Assembly: GCA_016213775.1 (NCBI GenBank)
Contig: JACQZR010000261.1
Span: 1 to 64,000, forward strand
Length of the DNA: 64,000 bases
Reading direction: 5' to 3'
Source: Acidobacteriota bacterium
Lineage (GTDB): Bacteria > Acidobacteriota > Terriglobia > Bryobacterales > Bryobacteraceae
Shown piece after piece: positions 42,375 to 49,733 of this stretch (positions are counted from its first letter, which is position 1; every line of letters begins with the position of its first letter). Under the pieces are notes generated by a model. The model did not search any database. It was given only the letters and a program-made list of their open reading frames with translations, and was not told where the DNA came from. The translations under genes were made by a program, and so were the position numbers.

Positions 42375-43720
42375 ATGGATTCCAAATATCGTGCTAATTC
42401 CCAATCGGTGACAGCCCGCTCGTACTGCCGCGCTTCCCATTCGCGTGTCGCCGCAAAGTGATCGACAAACACATCGCCGAACAAGTGGCGTGCCAGCGCG
42501 CTTTCGCGGAACCTGTCAGTGGCCTCGCGCAGATTCCGCGCCAGCGCCGGCGAGTCCTTCGACTCATACGCATTCGTCACCGCGGGAGGCAATTCCAGTT
42601 TCCGTTCCACGCCGTCCAACCCGGCAGCCAGTGCGGCCGCCATGGCCAGATACGGGTTGATGTCCGCTCCGGTCAGCCGCAGCTCGACGCGTGTACCCTT
42701 CGCGCTCCCCGGAATGGCGCGCACGGAGCAGGTCCGTGTATCCACGCCCCACGTGGCATTCACCGGAGCCCATGTTCCCGGTACCGTGCGCTTGTACGAG
42801 TTCACGGTGGGACAAAACATCAACTGCAGAGCCGACATGTTGTGCACCAGGCCCGCGATGTAGTGCTTCATCAGATCGGACATGCCGTCGCCATTGACGG
42901 AATGGAACAGATTCTTCGCTGGGTTGCCGCCCCACAAGCTCTGGTGCAGATGCCCGCTCGACCCCGGCAGATCCGCATTCCACTTCGCCATGAATGTCGG
43001 CGTCACGTTGTGCCGCGCGCAGATTTCCTTCACTCCGGTCTTGAACAGCGCCGCTTTGTCCGCCGCCGCAAGCGCCCCGTCAACGTTGATCGCCGCCTCA
43101 TAGACACCCGGCCCCGTCTCGGTATGAAACCCTTCCAGCGGAACATCAAACGCATTCAACTGCGCCATCAGATCGAGCACCAGCGGCGCGTTCTGCGATG
43201 CACGCAACACGCTGTATCCGAACATCCCCGGGGACAGCGGCTTCAAGTTGCGAAACCCCTTGTCGCGCAGCGATTCCGCGCTCTCCTGAAACAACCAGAA
43301 TTCGTACTCGGCCGCGAAATACGGCGTCAAGCCGCGCCCTTCACACTCTCTTACCACGCGCTGCAGTAACTGCCGCGGGGCAACGGAGAGCGGCTCGCCC
43401 GTTGGCGTTTGCATGTCAAGCAGAAAGAACGCCGTGCCAGGTTCCCACGGAATGAGCCGGAAGCTGGACAGATCCACGCCCGCGGGTGCATCCGGATATC
43501 CCGTGTGCCACCCGGTGATCTTCACGTTGTCGTACAGCACATCGGCGCTGTCCCATCCGAAGATGACATCGCAGAACCCGAGCCCGCCCTCCGCCGCCGA
43601 CCGGAATTTCTCCATGCTGATGTACTTGCCGCGCAGGATGCAGTCGATGTCGAACACACCCACTTTCACGCGCTCGATCCGATGTTCCTCAAACCGCTTG
43701 AGAATGTCCGAAAGTGTCAT
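42371..43720 (-). CDS. Glutamine-synthetase-like ligase (gamma-glutamyl-amine synthetase type)
   Basis: This 449-residue protein has the full GS fold: beta-grasp N terminus, AAEYEFWLFQ with metal-binding Glu, GPGVYEAAINVDGAL, SGSSGHLHQS-like NADLPGSSGHLHQSLW and PGSAKGTRVELRLTGADINPYL. It is shorter and more divergent than housekeeping GlnA, and resembles the PuuA/GlnA-like enzymes that attach glutamate to putrescine, ethanolamine or other amines. The neighbouring permease and Fe-ADH support amine catabolism. The spacer before it consists of two 12-bp repeats. Confidence 0.9.
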   Translation of the reverse strand: MTLSDILKRFEEHRIERVKVGVFDIDCILRGKYISMEKFRSAAEGGLGFCDVIFGWDSADVLYDNVKITGWHTGYPDAPAGVDLSSFRLIPWEPGTAFFLLDMQTPTGEPLSVAPRQLLQRVVRECEGRGLTPYFAAEYEFWLFQESAESLRDKGFRNLKPLSPGMFGYSVLRASQNAPLVLDLMAQLNAFDVPLEGFHTETGPGVYEAAINVDGALAAADKAALFKTGVKEICARHNVTPTFMAKWNADLPGSSGHLHQSLWGGNPAKNLFHSVNGDGMSDLMKHYIAGLVHNMSALQLMFCPTVNSYKRTVPGTWAPVNATWGVDTRTCSVRAIPGSAKGTRVELRLTGADINPYLAMAAALAAGLDGVERKLELPPAVTNAYESKDSPALARNLREATDRFRESALARHLFGDVFVDHFAATREWEARQYERAVTDWELARYLESI

Positions 43721-43721
43721 T

Positions 43722-43745
43722 TGTCAGGTCCGATGTCAGGTCCGA
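43722..43745 (-). repeat. Tandem 12-bp repeat TCGGACCTGACA x2
   Basis: Two perfect head-to-tail 12-mers make up almost the entire 25-bp spacer between the permease stop codon and the GS-like start codon. No normal ribosome-binding site is present, so the repeat may set translation or be a recent slippage product. Confidence 0.7.
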
Positions 43746-45173
43746 TCAGTGGCGCCGCCCGGTCCACTCCGGCCCCTTGTATTTCTTGCGCGCTTCCACG
43801 CGGTACAGAGCGGCCAGGAAGCACAACAGGGCAACCAGAGTCCGCCCGGCGAGTTCATTGGGCGGCATCACGAGAACGAAGCAAACCACAACAGTGTAGC
43901 CGATTGCCACCCAGTGCACGAAACGCGAATAGCGTCCCAGGTTCCACACGGCTTCCTTGCGCCAGTCATCGCGCCGCAAAGTGAGAATCAGGGGGATGAG
44001 GTAGGCCACATACAAAGCCACCGTGCTGAATGAGGTCACTACGGGGATTGCGCCAGTCCACGCCATGGCAGCCAGCGCCGCAATCGCCATCATCCAGATG
44101 GCCGGGCCGGGGGTCCCGTGCGTGGCATTCACCTCGCGAAGCCAATCCGACGCGGGAGTGCCGTGGTCGCGAGCCAGCGCATATAACGTGCGTGAACCGG
44201 AAGTGATGGTGGAAAGCCCGCAAAACCACATCGCCATTGAGGCCAGCGCCGCCAGCGCGTTGCCGGCCTTGGCGCCGAGGGAAAGCTGCAGCACGGCGAT
44301 GGCCGCCGGCACCGGATTGCCACCGGCGTCCTTGGCTCCCAACACTTGCGAGATGCTGGGAATTGCCAGCGTCAGGGCAATCAGCATCAGGTATCCCACC
44401 ACTCCGCTTACGGCGACGGAAAGGACGATCCCCCATGGTGCCCTGCGCCGCGGGTCTTCGGTCTCCTCCGTCATGTGTGCCGAAGCGTCGAATCCGGTGA
44501 AAGTCCACTGTGCCTGAAGCAGGCCAAGAGCAAAGGCCCACAGATAAGGACTGCGGCCGTTGCTGTTCACTGCCTCGCCTAAAAACGCAACCGGCTGCTT
44601 TGGCGCCAGAAAGAACACCGCCCCCACCAGCACGAGTACCCCAAGAATGTGGACTGTGACGCTGCCATCGTTGAGCCAGGCCACGAGCTTGACGCTGTAC
44701 TGGTTCAACAACGTCTGCGTGAGCAGAATGAACGCCAGCATCGCAAAGAGGTTCAGTGGCGTAAGCGGTAAACCGAGAAACGGAAGGATGAACTGCGCGC
44801 AACTGTAGTCGATACCCGCGAGCGCCGCGATCAATCCGAAAATATTCAGCCACGCCGTAAACCATCCCCACGCCGGCCCGCCGAGATCCGCCGCCCAGTG
44901 ATACATCGCCCCGCTGGTGGGATACGCCGAACACAACTCCGCCATGCTGGCTGCGATGGCGAGAGTGAACAAAGTGGCGATGGGCCATCCCAGCGACATC
45001 TCCAGCGGACCACCCATCTCCAACCCGTAGCCGTACAGCGTCACCGCCCCGGTCAGAATCGAGATGATCGAGAAGCTGATGGCGAAGTTCGAAAACCCGC
45101 CCATGCTGCGGAACAGTTCCTGCGCGTACCCAAACCTGCCCAGGTCTTCCTGATCGCGTGTCGCCTTTTGCAT
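43746..45173 (-). CDS. APC-family amino acid/amine permease
   Basis: This 475-residue carrier has about twelve hydrophobic segments and the amino acid/polyamine/organocation fold. FSNFAISFSIISILTGAVTLYGYGL is the unwound first helix, and WTFTGFDASAHMTEETEDPRRRAPWGI is the sixth helix and following loop. It should import an amine or amino acid for the downstream ligase and dehydrogenase. The first 47 codons and the promoter are duplicated at 45947-46107. TATCCT lies 11 nt before ATG 45173. Confidence 0.92.
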   Translation of the reverse strand: MQKATRDQEDLGRFGYAQELFRSMGGFSNFAISFSIISILTGAVTLYGYGLEMGGPLEMSLGWPIATLFTLAIAASMAELCSAYPTSGAMYHWAADLGGPAWGWFTAWLNIFGLIAALAGIDYSCAQFILPFLGLPLTPLNLFAMLAFILLTQTLLNQYSVKLVAWLNDGSVTVHILGVLVLVGAVFFLAPKQPVAFLGEAVNSNGRSPYLWAFALGLLQAQWTFTGFDASAHMTEETEDPRRRAPWGIVLSVAVSGVVGYLMLIALTLAIPSISQVLGAKDAGGNPVPAAIAVLQLSLGAKAGNALAALASMAMWFCGLSTITSGSRTLYALARDHGTPASDWLREVNATHGTPGPAIWMMAIAALAAMAWTGAIPVVTSFSTVALYVAYLIPLILTLRRDDWRKEAVWNLGRYSRFVHWVAIGYTVVVCFVLVMPPNELAGRTLVALLCFLAALYRVEARKKYKGPEWTGRRH

Positions 45174-45200
45174 CGATAGGTGTAAGGATACCGCAGGGAG
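45033..45200. repeat. Direct repeat copy A: permease 5' end plus promoter
   Basis: These 168 bp cover codons 1-47 and the upstream region of the intact permease and match 45947-46107 at roughly 90 percent by eye. Copy A lacks a 1-bp insertion after codon 3 and has 9 bp that copy B lost. Both copies have the same orientation and flank the HNH cassette. Confidence 0.88.
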
Positions 45201-45237
45201 ACGCGCAGGATATACTGTTTGCAGAAGGGCGCTAAGA

Positions 45238-45483
45238 ATGCCAGCGGCTCATCCTGCATACCTCGAAATCATCGATTTCATCGCGACTGGAACCACGCCT
45301 GAGTCAGTAGTCAACTATCGCCCGTCACCGGAAGCGCAACAGCGCGTCGCCGACCTGATTGCCCGGGAGAAGGATGATGCCTTGACGCCGGAGGAGAAAG
45401 CCGAGTTGGACTACTTCGTCCAACTGGAACACATTCTGAGAATGGCAAAGGCGCGCGCGCTGCAGATACTCTCCCGTGGCTGA
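45238..45483 (+). CDS. Small acidic partner protein of the HNH nuclease
   Basis: This 81-residue helical protein begins MPAAHPAYLEIIDFIATGTT and contains EKDDALTPEEKAELDYFVQLEHILRMAKARA. I recognise the type as a small protein commonly found just upstream of an HNH nuclease gene, with an 8-bp overlap here, but no function has been assigned that I know of. An antitoxin-like or nuclease-binding role is possible. TATACT lies 21 nt before ATG 45238. The pair sits between direct copies of the permease 5' end. Confidence 0.78.
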   Translation: MPAAHPAYLEIIDFIATGTTPESVVNYRPSPEAQQRVADLIAREKDDALTPEEKAELDYFVQLEHILRMAKARALQILSRG

Positions 45484-45901
45484 ACAAACTCCCGCTGCAG
45501 TGCGACGGCTTGTCGCTTTGCGAGCGGGTGATCGCTGTGAATACTGTCTGATCTCCGCCGATGACACAGGATTCTCACACGAAGTAGACCACATTCTCAG
45601 CCGCAAACATGGGGGATCCAACGCTCCTGACAATCTCGCCTACGCTTGCATGATCTGCAATCGCTACAAAGGCAGCGACATTGCCTCCCGTCACTGGGCA
45701 GGGCAAATCGTTCGGCTTTTTGATCCAAGAAAGGATCTCTGGGACGATCACTTTGTTCTGGCCGGTCCCGTGATCGAGCCTTTAACGTTGATCGGTGAAG
45801 TCACTGCAGTTCTGCTTCGCATCAATGCCGCTGGACGCGTCGCGGAACGTCAAATACTGCAATCTCTTGGACGCTACCCGACACGGAGTGCACAAGCCTA
45901 G
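45476..45901 (+). CDS. HNH endonuclease
   Basis: This 141-residue nuclease has a zinc-binding CEYC (21-24) and CMIC (58-61) pair around the HNH core: HEVDHILSRKHGG with D38-H39 and N53 in DNLAYAC, then CNRYKG. The C-terminal part (GQIVRLFDPRKDLWDDHFVL, then TLIGEVTAVLLRINAAGRVAERQ) is the tail typical of the stand-alone HNH proteins with a small upstream partner. It overlaps the partner gene by 8 bp. The position between duplicated permease ends suggests that it belongs to a mobile cassette and may cut the uninterrupted allele. Confidence 0.9.
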   Translation: MAEQTPAAVRRLVALRAGDRCEYCLISADDTGFSHEVDHILSRKHGGSNAPDNLAYACMICNRYKGSDIASRHWAGQIVRLFDPRKDLWDDHFVLAGPVIEPLTLIGEVTAVLLRINAAGRVAERQILQSLGRYPTRSAQA

Positions 45902-45946
45902 CCCTCGCTACCTTCCCGCAAGCAACTTCAAAGACTCTGTCCTGCT

Positions 45947-46079
45947 GTACTGCGTAACCGCCCCTGGCAGAATCGAGAAGCTGATGGCGAAGTTCGAAAA
46001 CCCGCCCATGCTGCGGAACAACTCCTGCGCATACCCGAGCCTGCCCAAGTCCTCCTGATCGCGTGTCGCCCTTTTGCAT
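45947..46079 (-). pseudogene. Truncated, frameshifted copy of the permease 5' end
   Basis: The fragment encodes ATRDQEDLGRLGYAQELF and the following residues up to about codon 47 of the permease, then breaks into unrelated sequence. A 1-bp insertion after the third codon shifts the frame from its own ATG at 46079, and 9 bp (three codons) are deleted. Six of the seven differing codons compared by eye in the region 45080-45140 are synonymous, which points to divergence as a working gene before decay. Confidence 0.85.
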
Positions 46080-46107
46080 CGATAGGTGTAAGGATTACCG
46101 CAGGGAA
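45947..46107. repeat. Direct repeat copy B: permease 5' end plus promoter
   Basis: This is the partner of 45033-45200. It includes the fragment of the coding region and the conserved upstream stretch CATCGATAGGTGTAAGGAT, with a 1-bp insertion in the -10 region. Similarity ends abruptly on both sides. Confidence 0.88.
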
Positions 46108-46147
46108 GTGGGTTGGAATCGATTGTGGCGATTTCGCATGAGTTTCT

Positions 46148-46167
46148 GAGCCGCGAGCGTAAGCGAG
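46148..46167 (+). repeat. GAGCCGCG-type palindromic intergenic repeat, copy 2
   Basis: This 20-mer matches the copy at 71-90 (minus strand) at 17 of 20 positions. It lies in the 46108-46229 spacer between the permease remnant and the GDYXXLXY-type gene; no gene was seen in that spacer. Confidence 0.5.
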
Positions 46168-46229
46168 TCGGACGCATGCCCCGAAATCGGTAAGCACTCC
46201 TCGCCGCCACACCGGGAAACCGGGGTTGA

Positions 46230-46595
46230 TCACCGCAGATTCAAAGGCTCGATGTTGCCGTCCTTCTTCACCCCCAGCCGCACCGGCCGCAGCGGACCTT
46301 TACGCGGAATAGTAGCTTCCACCCAAAGCTCCTCGCCCGGCGCCCGTAGGGAAGGATCGGGTACATGCTCGGGAATGTAGAAGACCAGCACCTGCCAGTT
46401 GCTGGTCTGGCAATTCGCAGGTGGGCAGTCCTCCACACGGAAACGCACATAGCGTCCGCGCAGCCAGTGGTCCGGATCGTACGGCGCAGTCTTGAACCAC
46501 TGTTTCGGCAGTGTTTCCCGATCGAGCGAGTACTTAGCGGCGACGCTCAGCACAAGCGCCAATTGAATGGCCAGCAGTATGACGCCCTTTTTCAT
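46230..46595 (-). CDS. GDYXXLXY-type membrane-anchored protein
   Basis: This 121-residue protein has an N-terminal membrane segment or signal anchor (GVILLAIQLALVLSVAA) and LRGRYVRFRVE in the place of the GDYxxLxY motif, followed by a beta-rich domain. The family pairs with DUF2157 membrane proteins, and here it overlaps the DUF2157 gene by 4 bp. Two Cys (CPPANC) could form a disulfide. The function of the pair is unknown. Confidence 0.82.
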   Translation of the reverse strand: MKKGVILLAIQLALVLSVAAKYSLDRETLPKQWFKTAPYDPDHWLRGRYVRFRVEDCPPANCQTSNWQVLVFYIPEHVPDPSLRAPGEELWVEATIPRKGPLRPVRLGVKKDGNIEPLNLR

Positions 46596-47680
46596 TGAGC
46601 GCCTCCTTTCTGTATGCGATCCACCAATCGCCGCCGCAACCGCTCCAACTGCCAGCCTCCACCCAGGAACAGCACACCCAGGACAATCAGACTCAACGAC
46701 CGGTCCAGTTTGTCCATCAGAGTGGAGAAGTAGAAAAACATCACTGTGATGACGAAACCTGCCATCCCCACGTTGACGCGCTCGGCTCGCGATTCAAAGA
46801 TGCCCCAGGCAACCAGGCCAACCGAGCCCAGCCCAGCCCAGGCGTAGACGGGGATCCACTCGCGCTCGGCGGACAACACAGCGTAGATCAGGACCCAAAC
46901 CGCCGCGGCGAGGTTCATCCAGGCGGCTTCCCTTCGCAGGAACCACGCTAAGGCGAGCACAGGCAGCGACGACAACAGGGCGGGGATAGCCTCCAGATCG
47001 CGCCATTCGGGCAATCCCACAGCAATCGCCTGCGGGATCAGCGACAGGCCGCCGATCCAGGTGAGGCACTTCCGCCAGGTAGAGCCATCCTCTCCGCGGC
47101 GAGCGGTCAAGTAGGTGATGGCGACCAGAAGAAGCCACGCGTGGACCATCTTTCCATGCCGCGAGTACCGCTCTCCCCATTCGCTCGCGAACCAGGCCGG
47201 TGTCAACACCGCCGCCATTGCGACTTGCGGCCATTGTTTCAACAGCCAGACGCCAGCCAAGCTTCCGATAGCCCACAGAAGGATTCCGGTTGGCCAGTGC
47301 TCCTGAACGTTGAAGATCTGTCCAGCCAATCCGATGCCTGCGCCGAGTGCCACCGTTCCCAAGGCGTGCATTGTAATGGACAGAGCGCGAAACCGGTCCG
47401 CGGCATAGATGCCCGTTCCGTGAAACAGCGCGACCATCGCCAGCACGATGGCCATGCGAGCGGCGGGTGAGATGTTGTCCCAATGAGCCGCCACAAAGAG
47501 CAGGACACCAGCACTGAGAAGAATGCCGCCGAAGACGAGTGCCACCAGGACCGGCCATCGCAGGCGGGTGGTCTCCGGACTGGATTGTTCAAACTCCCGG
47601 ATTCGAGCGGCAACTTCAGCGTCCAGTAGACCAGCCCTCTGCCAGCGCTGTAACCAAACATCCCAAGGAGTGGAAGCCAT
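46592..47680 (-). CDS. DUF2157 membrane protein
   Basis: This 362-residue protein has a soluble N-terminal helical segment (WLQRWQRAGLLDAEVAARIREFE) and then about ten hydrophobic segments, the DUF2157 arrangement. GILLSAGVLLFVAAHWDNISPAARM is the family's conserved first pair of helices. It is co-translated with the GDYXXLXY-type gene. It is divergent from the TetR-led export operon. Confidence 0.88.
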   Translation of the reverse strand: MASTPWDVWLQRWQRAGLLDAEVAARIREFEQSSPETTRLRWPVLVALVFGGILLSAGVLLFVAAHWDNISPAARMAIVLAMVALFHGTGIYAADRFRALSITMHALGTVALGAGIGLAGQIFNVQEHWPTGILLWAIGSLAGVWLLKQWPQVAMAAVLTPAWFASEWGERYSRHGKMVHAWLLLVAITYLTARRGEDGSTWRKCLTWIGGLSLIPQAIAVGLPEWRDLEAIPALLSSLPVLALAWFLRREAAWMNLAAAVWVLIYAVLSAEREWIPVYAWAGLGSVGLVAWGIFESRAERVNVGMAGFVITVMFFYFSTLMDKLDRSLSLIVLGVLFLGGGWQLERLRRRLVDRIQKGGAQ

Positions 47681-47723
47681 GACCCACTTTGTGCCGGATG
47701 GCCTGGGGAATGCAAGAAAACTC

Positions 47724-47766
47724 TTGCCACCGCGGGGAAACCGTGACAGAATGAATCAAACGTTTG
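47724..47766 (+). promoter_or_regulatory. Promoter and operator of the TetR-led export operon
   Basis: TTGCCA (47724-47729) and CAGAAT (47747-47752) with a 17-bp spacer form a plausible sigma-70 promoter. The perfect palindrome CAAACGTTTG at 47757-47766 covers the expected start of transcription, and further CGTTTG units follow up to the ATG. This fits autorepression by the TetR protein. Confidence 0.65.
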
Positions 47767-47784
47767 TTTCAATCGTTCGTTTGT

Positions 47785-48423
47785 ATGACTGAACCGCCAA
47801 TCACCACAAAAGACCGCATCCTGGATGTCGCCGAACGGCTCTTCGCCGACTGCGGGTTCGAAGCCACTTCGCTCCGGACCATCACAGCCGAGGCCGGTGT
47901 AAACCTCGCGTCCGTCAACTACCACTTCCAATCGAAGGAGGCGCTTCTTCATGCGGTATTTGAACGGCGAGTTAACCCTGTCAATCGAAGGCGGTTAGAG
48001 CTCTTGGATGCCTGCGAGGCCGAATTTCAGAACGAACCCATTCCATTGGAGCGCCTGCTCGAAGCCTTCTTTCGTCCGCTCGTTCTCGAGCTAGGCGGGG
48101 TTTTTCCCAAATTGTTCGTCCGCTTTCTGTATCTGGAGTCGCCCAACACATTTCGCGAACTCTTCGCCAAGCACCTTCGACCGATTGCCCGTCGTTTTTT
48201 CCCGGCGTTTCATCGGTCGCTGCCCGGGTTGGACCCGTCGGAGCTGTTTATGCGTATTCAATTCGCCGTTGGCGGGATGGCGCAACTGCTCGCGGCCAAG
48301 TCGCTCGCCGAGGTTATTGGCGAGGGGAGTTTCACAATCCCTTCGCACGAGGTTGCTTTGGAGAAACTTATTCAATTTGCCGCCGCGGCAATGCGTTCCC
48401 CGGTCTCTCGAGGTGCTCTATGA
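47785..48423 (+). CDS. TetR/AcrR-family regulator (CecR-like)
   Basis: This 212-residue repressor has an N-terminal helix-turn-helix (ILDVAERLFADCGFEATSLRTI, then AGVNLASVNYHFQSKEALLHAVF) and a ligand-binding helical C terminus that resembles the DUF1956/CecR type. It heads an export operon and probably represses it through the CAAACGTTTG palindromic site. The ATG at 47785 fits the family start. The stop codon overlaps the next gene as ATGA. Confidence 0.92.
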   Translation: MTEPPITTKDRILDVAERLFADCGFEATSLRTITAEAGVNLASVNYHFQSKEALLHAVFERRVNPVNRRRLELLDACEAEFQNEPIPLERLLEAFFRPLVLELGGVFPKLFVRFLYLESPNTFRELFAKHLRPIARRFFPAFHRSLPGLDPSELFMRIQFAVGGMAQLLAAKSLAEVIGEGSFTIPSHEVALEKLIQFAAAAMRSPVSRGAL

Positions 48424-49733
48424 AGTTCTTCTACCTGTTGTTTTCAGGAGTAGCCGCGTTCGCACAGGAACCGGTGATGCCCCTCAGCCTGCGCAAGTCG
48501 CTCGAAATCGCGCTCGCGCCCGAAGGCAACACGCGAATCGAACTGGCGAAGGAGGTCATCCAACAGGCCGAGACCCGGCGCGTGCAGGCCCGCGCGGCGT
48601 TGCTTCCGAACCTGGACGGTAGCCTGAGCTACAGCGACATCACTCGCAACCTGCGCACGTTCGGCATTTCGTTCCCGTCGATTTCAGGCTTTTCGTTTTC
48701 CTCGTTCGCCGGCCCGTTTAGCGTAGTGGATGCACGAGCCAGCGTGACGCAGTCGGTACTCGACTTCAGCAATATCCGCCGCTACCAGGCGTCGAAGGCA
48801 GGCATCGATGCCGCCCGGCGCGATCGCGACAATGCGCAGCGGCAGGTCACCGATCAGGTGGCGCGCGCCTACCTGCTGGGACTCCGGGCGGAGGCGGCCG
48901 TCGTTGTCGCGCAATCGAATGTGGAGCTCGCCGAGAGCCTACGGAAACTGGCCCTCACACAGAAGGACGCAGGCACCGGAATCGGTATCGAAGTGACGCG
49001 GGCCGAAGTTCAGTTGGCCAACGAGAATCAGCGGCTGCGCGTGGCCCAGGCGGATCGCAAGAAGGCGCACCTGCAACTGATGCGCTCGATGGACCTCAGA
49101 CTAAGCACTCGGTTGGAGCTGACCGACAAACTGAGCTTTGGCCCTGTGGAAGCCGTGAATATGGAACAGTCAATCACCGGCGCCATGGCCACCCGTCCAG
49201 ATCTCCAGGCCCAGCAACAACGCGAGGCCGTCGCCCGGCTCAACTACGACGCCACCAAAATGGAGCGCGTGCCCTCAGTGGCCGCGTTCGGTGACTACGG
49301 TCCGACCGGTCCTGGCTTCAGTGATGCCCGCGCGACACGCACCGTGGGGTTGGCGTTGAAGATCCCCATCTTTGACGGCGGCCGCCGTGACGCGCGGCGC
49401 GCGGAGGGTGCATCCCTTCTTCGTCAGGAAAAGATCCGCACTCGCGACCTGCGTGAGCAGATCGAGCTTGAACTCCGTGTTGCCATCGAAAGCCTGTCGT
49501 CTGCGGAATCGCAGGTGGCCACCGCCGAAGAAGGCTTGAAGCTCGCACAAAGGGAATACGAACAGGCCGAGCGTCGCTACAAGGCGGGCGTGGCCAACAG
49601 CATTGAAGTGACGGACGCGCAGACGCGGCTCATCCGCGCACGCGACAACCGGCTGAACGCCCTCTATCTGCATAATCTCGCCCGGCTCGATCTCGGCTCC
49701 GCTACCGGGGTCGTGGAAAGGTACCTGCCATGA
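48420..49733 (+). CDS. TolC-family outer-membrane efflux protein
   Basis: This 437-residue protein has a signal peptide (FFYLLFSGVAAFAQ) and two repeats of the outer-membrane efflux-protein helical hairpin; typical strings are LRKSLEIALAPEGNTRIELAKE and YEQAERRYKAGVANSIEVTDAQTRLIRA. It forms the trimeric channel that connects to the membrane-fusion protein encoded next. ATGA overlaps join it to both neighbours. Confidence 0.93.
   Translation: MKFFYLLFSGVAAFAQEPVMPLSLRKSLEIALAPEGNTRIELAKEVIQQAETRRVQARAALLPNLDGSLSYSDITRNLRTFGISFPSISGFSFSSFAGPFSVVDARASVTQSVLDFSNIRRYQASKAGIDAARRDRDNAQRQVTDQVARAYLLGLRAEAAVVVAQSNVELAESLRKLALTQKDAGTGIGIEVTRAEVQLANENQRLRVAQADRKKAHLQLMRSMDLRLSTRLELTDKLSFGPVEAVNMEQSITGAMATRPDLQAQQQREAVARLNYDATKMERVPSVAAFGDYGPTGPGFSDARATRTVGLALKIPIFDGGRRDARRAEGASLLRQEKIRTRDLREQIELELRVAIESLSSAESQVATAEEGLKLAQREYEQAERRYKAGVANSIEVTDAQTRLIRARDNRLNALYLHNLARLDLGSATGVVERYLP

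Noticed and set aside
45476-45901. HNH gene as part of a restriction system
   Set aside because: No methyltransferase or helicase gene is nearby; the duplicated permease ends fit a small mobile cassette better.
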